A DNA stretch of 64,000 nt from an uncultured Clostridia bacterium. Its GTDB lineage: Bacteria > Bacillota > Clostridia > TANB77 > CAG-508. The notes under the pieces were generated by a model, which was not told where the DNA came from, ran no database searches, and saw nothing but the letters and a program-made list of their open reading frames with translations. The position numbers were made by a program, and so were the translations under genes. The stretch covers positions 62,001 through 126,000 of the forward strand of contig CAKPAW010000004.1 of the NCBI GenBank assembly GCA_934133165.1, in the 5' to 3' direction. Positions 1 to 8,911 of the stretch are shown here, one piece after another; position 1 is the first letter of the stretch, and every line of letters starts with the position of its first letter.

Positions 1-89
1 TTTATTCACAAAAGTGCATTTAATGTGAAAATAAATATATTTGAAACATTGAGAAACGATATTTAAGTTCACAAAATGCTAAAAATTTT

Positions 90-118
90 AAGTCTGCTTT
101 AAATTCAATATAGGGGGT
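90..118 (+). promoter_or_regulatory. rpoB leader box and GGGGG ribosome binding site
   Basis: AAGTCTGCTTTAAATT at 90-105 is followed by TAGGGGGTAATT (SD at 112-118) and a TTG start. Nearly the same arrangement precedes rpoC (AAATCTGTTTTAAAATT at 3995-4011, then TAGGGGGCTAATT and GTG). Other genes here mostly use AGGAGG-like sites. A shared leader suggests matched translation of beta and beta', which is inference. Confidence 0.45.
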
Positions 119-126
119 AATTTGTT

Positions 127-3100
127 TTGGTAAAAGATATCAAACACGAAAAATGCACACGTAAAACGTTTGCAAAAATTGGTGACTTTATTGAGATGCC
201 AAACTTAATTAAAGTCCAAAAAGACTCTTACGATTGGTTTGTAGAAGAAGGATTAGGAGAAGTTTTACAAGATATATCTCCAATAGTAGACTACTCTGGA
301 AACCTTGTACTTGAGTTCTTTGATTATTACATGGAAGACAAAACAAAGTATTCTGTTGAAGAAGCAAAAGAAAGAGACGCAACATATTCAACAAGATTAC
401 ATGTAAAAGTACGTTTAATCAACCGTGAAACAGGCGAAATTAAAGAACAAGAAATTTATTTAGGAGACTTCCCATTAATGACAGAAAGTGGAACTTTCAT
501 CATAAATGGTGCAGAAAGAGTTGTAGTTAGCCAATTGGTACGTTCACCAGGATGTTACTATGCTTCTGAATTCGACAAAACAGGTAAAAAAATATTTACT
601 TCAACTGTTATGCCAATTCGTGGTGCATGGATTGAATACGAAACAGATGGAAACGACATATTTTGGGCAAGAGTTGATAGAACAAGAAAAATACCAGTTA
701 CTTGTCTTTTAAGAGCAATTGGAATTGCTACAGACGAAGAAATGTTAGCTTTATTTGGAGAAGAAGAAAAACTTAAAGCTACAATTCAAAAAGACAATAT
801 TAAGACTACAGACGAAGCTTTAATAGAAATTTACAAAAAATTAAGACCAGGTGAACTTCCAACTGTAGATGCTGCAAGAAACTTATTTAATGGTTTATTC
901 TTTGATGAAAGAAGATATGACTTAGCAAAAGTAGGTCGTTATAAATTTAATAAAAAATTAAGTTTAGCATCTAGAATTTCTGGAAAAGTAGCATTCGAAG
1001 ACATTATTGATCCAACAACAGGTGAAGTATTAGTAGAAAAAGACAATGTTATTTCAGAAGAAATAGCAGAAGAAATACAAAATACAGGACTAAACATTGT
1101 AGATGTTAAAGTTGGAGAAACTAAAGTTAGAATTATAGGAAATGGAACAGTAAATATCCACAAAATTGTAACAGATGTTGATATCTCAGATTTACATTTC
1201 AAAGAAGAAGTAAATTATGAAGTACTAAAATCAATATTAGATACAACTGATAAAAAAGATTTACACAAAGTATTAAAAGAAAGAAAAGAAGAATTAATAC
1301 CAAAACATATAACAAACGAAGATATAATTGCTTCAATTAGTTATTTATTAAACTTAGACCATGGACTAGGTGTAACAGATGATATAGACCATTTAGGAAA
1401 CAGACGTATTAGATGTGTTGGTGAATTATTACAAAATCAATTTAGAATTGGTTTAACAAGACTTGAAAGAGTAGTTCGTGAAAGAATGACAATTCAAGAC
1501 CTAGACATAGTAACACCACAAACATTAATTAATACAAAACCTATTACATCATCTATTAGAGAATTCTTTGGAAGCTCTCAATTATCACAATTTATGGATC
1601 AAACAAACCCATTATCAGAGCTTACACATAAAAGAAGAATTTCAGCATTAGGACCTGGAGGACTTTCTCGTGAAAGAGCAGGATTTGAAGTACGTGATAT
1701 TCACTATACTCACTATGGAAGACTTTGCCCAGTAGAATCTCCAGAAGGACCAAACATTGGACTTATTTCTGCATTATCATCTTTTGCAGTTATTAATGAA
1801 TATGGATTTATTGAAACACCATATAGAAAAGTAGTAGATGGAAAAGTTACAGATATTGTAGAATATATGCCAGCTGATGAAGAAGATAAATATATTATTG
1901 CTCAAGCATCAGAACCTTTAGACAAAGAAGGAAAATTCGTACATAAAAGAATTCGTGTACGTCATAGAGAAGAAATTACAGAAGTTGACGCTAGTCAAGT
2001 TGACTATGTAGATGTTTCACCAAAGCAATTAGTATCTGTTGCAGCAGCAATGATACCATTCTTAGAGCATGATGACGTTAAACGTTCACTTATGGGTTCT
2101 AATATGCAACGTCAAGCAGTTCCACTACTTATGCCAGAATCTCCAATAGTTGGAACAGGAATTGAATACAGAGCAGCAAGAGACTCTGGAATTACAATTA
2201 CTGCAATTAATGAAGGTATTGTAGAAAAAGTAACAGCAGACGAAGTAAAAGTACGTAATAAAAAGAATGAAATAGATACATATAAGTTACGTAAGTTCAA
2301 AAGAACAAATGGTGGTACATGTATTAACCAAAGACCAGTTGTAACAAGAGGAGAAAAAGTTAAAGCAGGAGATATTTTAGCTGATGGACCATCTACAAAA
2401 AATGGAGAAATGGCTTTAGGAAGAAATGTTTTAATAGCTTTTACAACTTGGGAAGGTTACAACTACGAAGATGCTGTATTAATTAGCGAAAGATTAGTTA
2501 AAGAAGATGTTTATACATCTATACATATTGAAGAATATGATTGCGAATGTCGTGATACAAAATTAGGTCCAGAAGAAATCACTCGTGATATTCCAAATGT
2601 CGGAGACGATACATTAAAAGACCTAGATGAAAACGGAATTATAAGAATTGGTGCTGAAGTAAGACCAGGAGATATATTAGTAGGTAAAGTTACTCCAAAA
2701 GGAGAAACAGAACTTACAGCAGAAGAAAGATTACTTCGTGCTATATTTGGAGAAAAAGCAAGAGAAGTTAGAGATACATCTTTAAGAGTTCCACATGGTG
2801 AAGCTGGAACAATAGTAGATGTTAAAATCTTTACTAGAGATAATTCAGATGAATTAGGACCTGGTGTTAACCAAGTAATTCGTTGTTATATTGCAACAAA
2901 GAGAAAAATCTCTGTTGGTGATAAAATGGCCGGACGTCATGGTAACAAAGGTGTTATTTCAAGAATACTTCCAGTAGAAGATATGCCATTCTTAGAAGAT
3001 GGTACACCTGTAGATATAGTATTAAACCCACAAGGTATTCCATCTCGTATGAACTTAGGTCAAGTTCTAGAAGTTCACTTAGGTATGGCTGCAAAAGCAT

Positions 3101-3852
3101 TAGGATGGAAAGTTGCAACACCAGTATTTGATGGTGCTACAGACGAAGAAATTAAAGAATTATTAGTAGAAGCTGGATTAAGACCAGACGGAAAAACAAT
3201 ACTTCATGATGGACGTACAGGTGAAAAATTTGATAACCCTGTTACAGTTGGTGTAATGTACATGCTTAAACTACATCACTTAGTTGATGATAAAATACAT
3301 GCTCGTTCAACTGGACCATACTCACTAGTTACACAACAACCTCTAGGTGGTAAAGCACAATTCGGTGGACAACGTTTTGGTGAAATGGAAGTTTGGGCAT
3401 TAGAGGCATATGGTGCAGCTTACACATTACAAGAAATGTTAACAGTTAAATCAGACGATGTTGTTGGACGTGTTAAAACATATGAAGCAATTGTTAAAGG
3501 TGAAAATGTTCCTGAACCAGGTGTTCCTGAAAGCTTCAAAGTATTAATTAAAGAACTTCAATCTTTAGGATTAGACATACGTCTATATTCAGAAGATAAT
3601 AAAGAATTAGAATTACAAGAACATATTGATGAAGGAATAGACTACGAAGACGCAAAAGTCGGAGAAAACGTAGTTGATGAATCAGAATTAGAAGATAGCT
3701 ATATAGAAGCAGATGAAGATTCAGATGCAGTGCTATTAGACACAGATGAATCAGATGATTTATTCCTTGGTTTAGATGATGAAGGTGATGATTCTATATT
3801 TGATTCAGACTTAGCAGAAGACAATTTAGAAAATGATGACGGATTAGAATAA
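127..3852 (+). CDS. rpoB: DNA-directed RNA polymerase subunit beta
   Basis: Catalytic beta subunit of RNA polymerase, cytoplasmic; with beta' it forms the active-site cleft. The 1241-aa product has the rifampicin region around residues 480-530 (QLSQFMDQTNPLSELTHKRR), then SPEGPNIGLI near 537, and the active-site stretch KMAGRHGNKGVISRI near 933. The last roughly 85 residues form an Asp/Glu-rich tail that makes the protein longer than the B. subtilis homologue. The start is TTG at 127, eight bases after an unusual AGGGGGT ribosome binding site. The rpoC gene follows 194 bases downstream, and rplJ/rplL probably lie off the left edge. Identification is certain; the tail's role is unknown. Confidence 0.98.
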   Translation: MVKDIKHEKCTRKTFAKIGDFIEMPNLIKVQKDSYDWFVEEGLGEVLQDISPIVDYSGNLVLEFFDYYMEDKTKYSVEEAKERDATYSTRLHVKVRLINRETGEIKEQEIYLGDFPLMTESGTFIINGAERVVVSQLVRSPGCYYASEFDKTGKKIFTSTVMPIRGAWIEYETDGNDIFWARVDRTRKIPVTCLLRAIGIATDEEMLALFGEEEKLKATIQKDNIKTTDEALIEIYKKLRPGELPTVDAARNLFNGLFFDERRYDLAKVGRYKFNKKLSLASRISGKVAFEDIIDPTTGEVLVEKDNVISEEIAEEIQNTGLNIVDVKVGETKVRIIGNGTVNIHKIVTDVDISDLHFKEEVNYEVLKSILDTTDKKDLHKVLKERKEELIPKHITNEDIIASISYLLNLDHGLGVTDDIDHLGNRRIRCVGELLQNQFRIGLTRLERVVRERMTIQDLDIVTPQTLINTKPITSSIREFFGSSQLSQFMDQTNPLSELTHKRRISALGPGGLSRERAGFEVRDIHYTHYGRLCPVESPEGPNIGLISALSSFAVINEYGFIETPYRKVVDGKVTDIVEYMPADEEDKYIIAQASEPLDKEGKFVHKRIRVRHREEITEVDASQVDYVDVSPKQLVSVAAAMIPFLEHDDVKRSLMGSNMQRQAVPLLMPESPIVGTGIEYRAARDSGITITAINEGIVEKVTADEVKVRNKKNEIDTYKLRKFKRTNGGTCINQRPVVTRGEKVKAGDILADGPSTKNGEMALGRNVLIAFTTWEGYNYEDAVLISERLVKEDVYTSIHIEEYDCECRDTKLGPEEITRDIPNVGDDTLKDLDENGIIRIGAEVRPGDILVGKVTPKGETELTAEERLLRAIFGEKAREVRDTSLRVPHGEAGTIVDVKIFTRDNSDELGPGVNQVIRCYIATKRKISVGDKMAGRHGNKGVISRILPVEDMPFLEDGTPVDIVLNPQGIPSRMNLGQVLEVHLGMAAKALGWKVATPVFDGATDEEIKELLVEAGLRPDGKTILHDGRTGEKFDNPVTVGVMYMLKLHHLVDDKIHARSTGPYSLVTQQPLGGKAQFGGQRFGEMEVWALEAYGAAYTLQEMLTVKSDDVVGRVKTYEAIVKGENVPEPGVPESFKVLIKELQSLGLDIRLYSEDNKELELQEHIDEGIDYEDAKVGENVVDESELEDSYIEADEDSDAVLLDTDESDDLFLGLDDEGDDSIFDSDLAEDNLENDDGLE

Positions 3853-3860
3853 AAAATTGC

Positions 3861-3885
3861 AATTGGGGGCTAGTATCCCCCAATT
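3861..3885 (+). promoter_or_regulatory. hairpin in the rpoB-rpoC spacer
   Basis: AATTGGGGG (3861-3869) and CCCCCAATT (3877-3885) form a perfect 9-bp stem with a 7-nt loop just after the rpoB stop. There is no U run, so it is not a normal terminator. Its CCCCC arm could alternatively pair with the GGGGG ribosome binding site of rpoC at 4031-4035. It may be a processing site or translational switch; this is inference. Confidence 0.5.
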
Positions 3886-4046
3886 AGACAATAATTTGAT
3901 TAGAAAATATCCTTAATTGGAAAAAACAACTAAATAAATTTTAAAAAGATAAGAGTCGACATTTAAAATTTGCACCAGCAATGGATAGAACTTGAAATCT
4001 GTTTTAAAATTACCCAATAAAATAGTAATAGGGGGCTAATTAAAAA

Positions 4047-7000
4047 GTGGATGAATTAGAAATGTTTGATAAAATCAAAATCGGCTTAGCATCAGACGAA
4101 AAAATAAGAGAATGGTCAAAGGGTGAAGTAAAAAAACCAGAGACTATTAACTACAGAACATTAAAACCAGAAAAAGATGGACTATTTTGTGAAAGAATAT
4201 TTGGACCAACTAAAGACTGGGAATGTCATTGTGGTAAATATAAAAGAGTACGTTACAAAGGTATAGTTTGTGATCGTTGTGGTGTAGAAGTTACAAAATC
4301 AAAAGTAAGACGTGAAAGAATGGGACATATCGAACTTGCAGCTCCAGTAGCTCATATTTGGTATTTCAAAGGAATACCAAGCAGAATAGCTTTAATGCTT
4401 GATATTTCACCAAGAAACTTAGAAAAAATAGTATATTTTGCATCTTACATAGTTACAGACAAAGGCACTTCAGGATTAATGAAATGTCAAGTTTTAACAG
4501 AAAAAGAATACCATGAAGCTGTAGAAAAATATGGTTTTGGAAGCTTTAAAGCAGAAATGGGTGCAGAAGCATTAGAAAAACTATTAAAAGAAATAGATTT
4601 AGACAAATTATCTGCACAATTAAAGAAAGAATTAGAAACAGCTAGTGAGCAAAAGAAAGCAAAACTAGTAAAAAGATTAGATACAGTAGAATCATTTAGA
4701 TTATCAGGAAATAGACCTGAATGGATGATTATGAATGTTGTACCAGTTATTCCACCAGAATTAAGACCAATGGTTCAATTAGATGGTGGTAGATTTGCAA
4801 CATCAGATTTAAACGATTTATACAGAAGAGTTATAAACAGAAATAATCGTTTAAAAAGATTAATAGAACTTGGAGCACCAGAGATTATTAAAAGAAACGA
4901 AAAAAGAATGCTTCAAGAATCTGTAGATGCGTTAATAGATAACTCAAGACGTGGTAGACCAGTAACAGGTGCTGGAAACAGACCTTTAAAATCTTTATCA
5001 GATATGCTTAAAGGTAAACAAGGACGTTTCCGTCAAAACTTACTTGGAAAACGTGTTGACTATTCAGGACGTTCAGTTATAGTTGTAGGTCCAGAACTTA
5101 AATTATATCAATGTGGTGTTCCAAAAGAAATGGCTGTAGAGTTATTTAAACCTTTCGTTATGAAAGAATTAGTGGGAAGAGGAATTGCACACAACATTAA
5201 AAATGCAAAAAGAATGGTAGAAAGATTACGCCCAGAAGTATGGGATATATTAGAAGAAGTAATTAAAGACCATCCAGTAATGTTAAACCGTGCTCCAACA
5301 CTTCATAGACTTGGTATTCAAGCATTTGAGCCAGTTTTAGTAGAAGGTAGAGCAATAAAATTACACCCATTAGTATGTACAGCATTCAATGCTGACTTCG
5401 ATGGTGACCAAATGGCTATACATTTACCTTTATCACCAGAAGCACAAGCAGAAGCAAGATATTTAATGTTATCTGTAAATAACCTTTTAAAACCACAAGA
5501 TGGTAAACCAGTAACAGTTCCTACACAAGATATGATTTTAGGAAGTTACTATTTAACAATGGAAGTTCCAGGTGAAATTGGAGAAGGAAGTTACTTTTCA
5601 TCTTCAGAAGAAGCTATAATTGCATATGAAAACAAAGAAGTAGGTATGCATGCTAAAATTTCAGTTCGTATTAGTAAAATCGACGAAGAAGGAAATGAAA
5701 AACATAGAAAAGTAGAAACAACAGTTGGTAGAATTATATACAATAAAGGTATTCCACAAGACTTAGGATTTGTTGATAGAACAAATCCAGAAAATGAATT
5801 TGAACCAGAAATTAACTTTGTTGTTAATAAGAAAAAATTAGGAAAAATAATCGAGAAGAGTATTAATAAATATGGATTAAACCCTTCAGCAGAATTATTA
5901 GACTATATTAAAGCAACAGGTTTTAAATATTCAACAACAGGTGGTATTACAGTATCTATAGAAGATGTTAAAGTACCAGAAGCTAAAAAAGAAATATTAG
6001 CAAAAGCACAAGCAGACGTAGACAATGTATTAAAACAATACAAACGTGGTTTAATTACTGAAGAAGAAAGATATCAATCAGTAATTAAGATTTGGGAACA
6101 AGCAACAGATGATGTTAAAAATGCAATGAAAGATACATTTACACAATTAAACCCAATGTTCATGATGTCTGACTCTGGTGCCCGTGGTAACTTAGACCAA
6201 TTAAAACAAATTGCAGGTATGCGTGGACTTATGGCTAGTACAACTGGTAAAACAGTTGAAATACCAATTAAATCATCATTCAGAGAGGGTCTAGATGCTC
6301 TAGAATACTTTATCTCTGCCCATGGTGCTCGTAAAGGTCTATCAGATACAGCTTTAAGAACAGCTGACTCTGGATACTTAACAAGAAGATTAGTTGATGT
6401 TTCTCAAGACATTATCGTTAGAGAGCATGATTGTGGTACACACGATGGAATTACATTAACAGCAATAAAAGACGGAAACCAAGTAATTGAAAGCCTAGAA
6501 GAAAGACTAATAGGACGTTACCCATTAGAAGATATTAAAAATCCTGCAACAGGAGAAATAATAGTAGATACAAATACAATGATTTCAGATAAAACAGCAG
6601 ATCAAATAGTTGAAGCTGGAATTGAAGAAGTTAGAGTACGCAGTGTATTTGGATGTAGAACAAAATATGGTGTATGTTCTAAATGTTATGGTATGGGCTT
6701 AGCTAGTCGTGAAGAAGCAAACATTGGCGAAACTGTAGGTATCATAGCAGCTCAATCTATTGGTGAGCCAGGTACACAGCTTACAATGAGAACAATTCAC
6801 TCTGGTGGTGTTGCTGGTGTTGCCGACATTACACAAGGTCTTCCAAGGGTTGAGGAATTATTTGAAGCTAGAAAACCAAAGGGACTTGCAATAGTTGCAG
6901 AAATAGATGGTGTTGTTAAAATCGCAGAAGACAAGAAGAGAAAAACAATTTCAGTTACTTCTAAAGATGATAGCAAAACTTATGTTATACCATTCGGTTC

Positions 7001-7592
7001 TAAATTAAAAGTAAAAGACGGAGACGAAGTAGTTGCAGGTCAGCCACTAACAGAAGGTTCAATTAACCCTAACGAATTACTTGCAATTAAAGGACCAGAA
7101 GGAGTTTACAACTATTTAGTACAAGAAGTTCAAAAAGTATATAGAAACCAAGGTGTTGATATCAACGATAAACATATTGAAGTTATTGGTAGACAAATGC
7201 TTAAGAAGATTAGAGTTGAAGACAATGGAGATACTCAAATGTTTGCAGGTTCATTAGTTGATATGTATGAATTTGAAGACATTAACAAAAAAGCAGTTGA
7301 AGAAGGAAAACGTCCTGCAACAGGTAAACGTGTACTTCTTGGAATTACAAAAGCATCACTTGCAACAGATAGTTTCTTATCTGCAGCATCATTCCAAGAG
7401 ACAACAAGAGTATTAACAGAAGCAGCTATTAAAGGTAAAGTTGATGAATTAATAGGATTAAAAGAAAATGTTATCATTGGTAAATTAATCCCAGCAGGTA
7501 CAGGACTTGCAAAATATAGAAATACACATATTAGCACAGAACAAGACGAAGTACAAGAAAACGAAGAAGAAACAGCTAGTGTAGAAGAATAA
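4047..7592 (+). CDS. rpoC: DNA-directed RNA polymerase subunit beta'
   Basis: Largest RNA polymerase subunit, holding the catalytic Mg2+ through NADFDGD (about residues 448-454). The N-terminal zinc ribbon is near 56-79 (CHCGKYKRVRYKGIVCDRCG) and the second zinc site spans about 795-880 (CGTHDG, then CRTKYGVCSKCYG). Length is 1181 aa, close to Firmicute homologues, with no large insertion and a short acidic end. The start is GTG at 4047 behind a GGGGGCT site. It forms an operon with rpoB and ends at a strong terminator. The usual downstream rpsL-rpsG-fusA-tuf genes are not adjacent; they lie about 42 kb further on. Confidence 0.98.
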   Translation: MDELEMFDKIKIGLASDEKIREWSKGEVKKPETINYRTLKPEKDGLFCERIFGPTKDWECHCGKYKRVRYKGIVCDRCGVEVTKSKVRRERMGHIELAAPVAHIWYFKGIPSRIALMLDISPRNLEKIVYFASYIVTDKGTSGLMKCQVLTEKEYHEAVEKYGFGSFKAEMGAEALEKLLKEIDLDKLSAQLKKELETASEQKKAKLVKRLDTVESFRLSGNRPEWMIMNVVPVIPPELRPMVQLDGGRFATSDLNDLYRRVINRNNRLKRLIELGAPEIIKRNEKRMLQESVDALIDNSRRGRPVTGAGNRPLKSLSDMLKGKQGRFRQNLLGKRVDYSGRSVIVVGPELKLYQCGVPKEMAVELFKPFVMKELVGRGIAHNIKNAKRMVERLRPEVWDILEEVIKDHPVMLNRAPTLHRLGIQAFEPVLVEGRAIKLHPLVCTAFNADFDGDQMAIHLPLSPEAQAEARYLMLSVNNLLKPQDGKPVTVPTQDMILGSYYLTMEVPGEIGEGSYFSSSEEAIIAYENKEVGMHAKISVRISKIDEEGNEKHRKVETTVGRIIYNKGIPQDLGFVDRTNPENEFEPEINFVVNKKKLGKIIEKSINKYGLNPSAELLDYIKATGFKYSTTGGITVSIEDVKVPEAKKEILAKAQADVDNVLKQYKRGLITEEERYQSVIKIWEQATDDVKNAMKDTFTQLNPMFMMSDSGARGNLDQLKQIAGMRGLMASTTGKTVEIPIKSSFREGLDALEYFISAHGARKGLSDTALRTADSGYLTRRLVDVSQDIIVREHDCGTHDGITLTAIKDGNQVIESLEERLIGRYPLEDIKNPATGEIIVDTNTMISDKTADQIVEAGIEEVRVRSVFGCRTKYGVCSKCYGMGLASREEANIGETVGIIAAQSIGEPGTQLTMRTIHSGGVAGVADITQGLPRVEELFEARKPKGLAIVAEIDGVVKIAEDKKRKTISVTSKDDSKTYVIPFGSKLKVKDGDEVVAGQPLTEGSINPNELLAIKGPEGVYNYLVQEVQKVYRNQGVDINDKHIEVIGRQMLKKIRVEDNGDTQMFAGSLVDMYEFEDINKKAVEEGKRPATGKRVLLGITKASLATDSFLSAASFQETTRVLTEAAIKGKVDELIGLKENVIIGKLIPAGTGLAKYRNTHISTEQDEVQENEEETASVEE

Positions 7593-7596
7593 AAAT

Positions 7597-7640
7597 AACA
7601 GTAGTTTAGAAAATTTTTCCTAAACTACTGTTTATTTTTA
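7597..7640 (+). terminator. rho-independent terminator after rpoC
   Basis: A 13-bp stem, AACAGTAGTTTAG at 7597-7609 with CTAAACTACTGTT at 7620-7632, is followed by TATTTTTA. Confidence 0.85.
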
Positions 7641-7699
7641 CAAATATATATTTTTTAAGTATTATTTTATTAAAAGATTTTTTTAATATATAAAAACTA

Positions 7700-7728
7700 T
7701 TGACGTAATAGAAATTTATTAGTAAAAT
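7700..7728 (+). promoter_or_regulatory. promoter of prepilin-like gene 1
   Basis: TTGACG at 7700-7705, 17-bp spacer, TAAAAT at 7723-7728. It is preceded by AAAAACTA and followed by a leader of about 95 nt. The same promoter context, spacing and leader length occur before the second prepilin-like gene on the minus strand (24196-24224). Confidence 0.75.
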
Positions 7729-7786
7729 TATAAAAAATAAAAGTAACAACATATAAACATAATATTGCTTAATAATTTAGACGCAG

Positions 7787-7798
7787 ATTGGAAACAAT
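7787..7798 (+). promoter_or_regulatory. small GAAA-tetraloop hairpin in the pilin leader
   Basis: ATTG-GAAA-CAAT at 7787-7798. The second pilin leader has ATTG-GAAA-TAAT at the same place (24138 to 24127 on the minus strand), so the closing G-C pair becomes G-U and the fold is kept. It is short, hence weak evidence of a structured RNA element. Confidence 0.3.
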
Positions 7799-7829
7799 AA
7801 GAAGAAATAATAGGAGGAAACAAAAGAAA

Positions 7830-8666
7830 ATGAAAAATAATAAAGGTGTAACATTAGTTGCGTTAGTAGTAACAATAATAGTATTAATAATGTTAGCAGG
7901 AATAAGCATTAATTTAATATTAGGAGACAATGGAATAATAACAATAGCTAAAAAAGCTAAAGAAAATACTGAACTTGCAAAAATAGAAGAAGAGAAAGCT
8001 TTAAATGAATTTTATGAACAAATGAATAATGAGTTAAGTTCAATACCAGGTAGTTCATATGAAGCGATAGCAAAACTAGCAGAATTTAAAACAGCAATAG
8101 CAAATGCAATAAATGAGGCAGGAGGAATAAAACCAGAAGTATCTGCTGAAACAGCTGTGTTTGCAAATAATATAAAAGGAATAGTAAAAGAAGTAACAAA
8201 AAATGCAACAGCAACAGCAGATAACATATCAGAAGGTAAAACAGCATGGATTAATGGAGAATTAATTACAGGCAATGGCGCAGATAACAAATCACATTAC
8301 GATCAAGCAAAATCAGACATAAGCATTACATTAAGCAATTTAGTAGTATACGGATATGAATATCATAATGCTTCTTCAAATAACCATGGAACAGCATATG
8401 GAAAAGGTTCATGTTCTTCAAAATTCGAATTTGATTTATCTAATTTTTCAACTATAACGATTGGAACTGTTAGTAATTCTTCAGCAGTTTTAGTAATGAA
8501 TAATAATGATAGAATAACATTGACATCATCTTCAACTATAGATGTTTCTAATTATGAATCATGTAGACTAGAAATTAGTTTATCTTATTCTGGAGGTGGA
8601 GCTGATAGTGGTAGTTCAGCAAGTTCTTCAAATACATGTACTATCAGTAGTATAACATTTTCTTAA
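7830..8666 (+). CDS. prepilin-like surface protein with variable C-terminus
   Basis: A 278-aa secreted or membrane-anchored protein with a type IV prepilin-like N-terminus: the short basic leader MKNNKG, then VTLVALVVTIIVLIMLAG. The usual Glu at position +5 of the mature protein is replaced by Ala. Residues 40-75 are a charged helix and about 75-150 a segment including AEFKTAIANAINEAGGIKP and EGKTAWINGE. The rest is Ser/Thr/Asn-rich and probably beta-structured. ATG 7830 is chosen over an in-frame ATG at 7788 because AGGAGG lies at 7812-7817 and the leader peptide begins there. It shares promoter, leader and N-terminal half with the gene at 23210-24097, but the C-terminal parts differ. Function is unknown; a surface fibre or adhesin is plausible. 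Confidence 0.75.
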   Translation: MKNNKGVTLVALVVTIIVLIMLAGISINLILGDNGIITIAKKAKENTELAKIEEEKALNEFYEQMNNELSSIPGSSYEAIAKLAEFKTAIANAINEAGGIKPEVSAETAVFANNIKGIVKEVTKNATATADNISEGKTAWINGELITGNGADNKSHYDQAKSDISITLSNLVVYGYEYHNASSNNHGTAYGKGSCSSKFEFDLSNFSTITIGTVSNSSAVLVMNNNDRITLTSSSTIDVSNYESCRLEISLSYSGGGADSGSSASSSNTCTISSITFS

Positions 8667-8672
8667 AAAAGT

Positions 8673-8719
8673 AAAAAAGAAATATAGTATTAATTTTATA
8701 AAACTATATTTCTTTTTTT
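8673..8719 (+). terminator. terminator after prepilin-like gene 1
   Basis: AAAGAAATATAGT and ACTATATTTCTTT arms (8673-8688 and 8703-8719) with a U-rich end. Confidence 0.85.
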
Positions 8720-8756
8720 ATGTATAAAACTATAGAATTTAATTATTATATATTTG

Positions 8757-8785
8757 TTTACAAAAACAAAAAACAAATATATAAT
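8757..8785 (+). promoter_or_regulatory. promoter of the amidohydrolase gene
   Basis: TTTACA at 8757-8762, 17-bp spacer, TATAAT at 8780-8785. It overlaps a 14-bp inverted repeat (8746-8759 and 8771-8784). The leader of about 115 nt contains the repeated string TACAAAAAAAT. Confidence 0.6.
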
Positions 8786-8911
8786 AAAGCAAAGAATCCA
8801 AAATTAATTATCAAAAAAGAGAAAGCTTTTTGTTATTTTAGGAATGTACAAAAAAATTGGAATTTTAGAAATACAAAAAAATGCACTTGAGCAAAGTTAG
8901 GAGAGAAACTT

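Noticed and set aside
939..1202. Minus-strand ORFs inside rpoB, rpoC, ftsH, fusA and other genes
   Set aside because: They lie wholly within strongly conserved coding regions in other frames, lack ribosome binding sites and have Ser/Phe/Leu-rich composition typical of antisense shadows.
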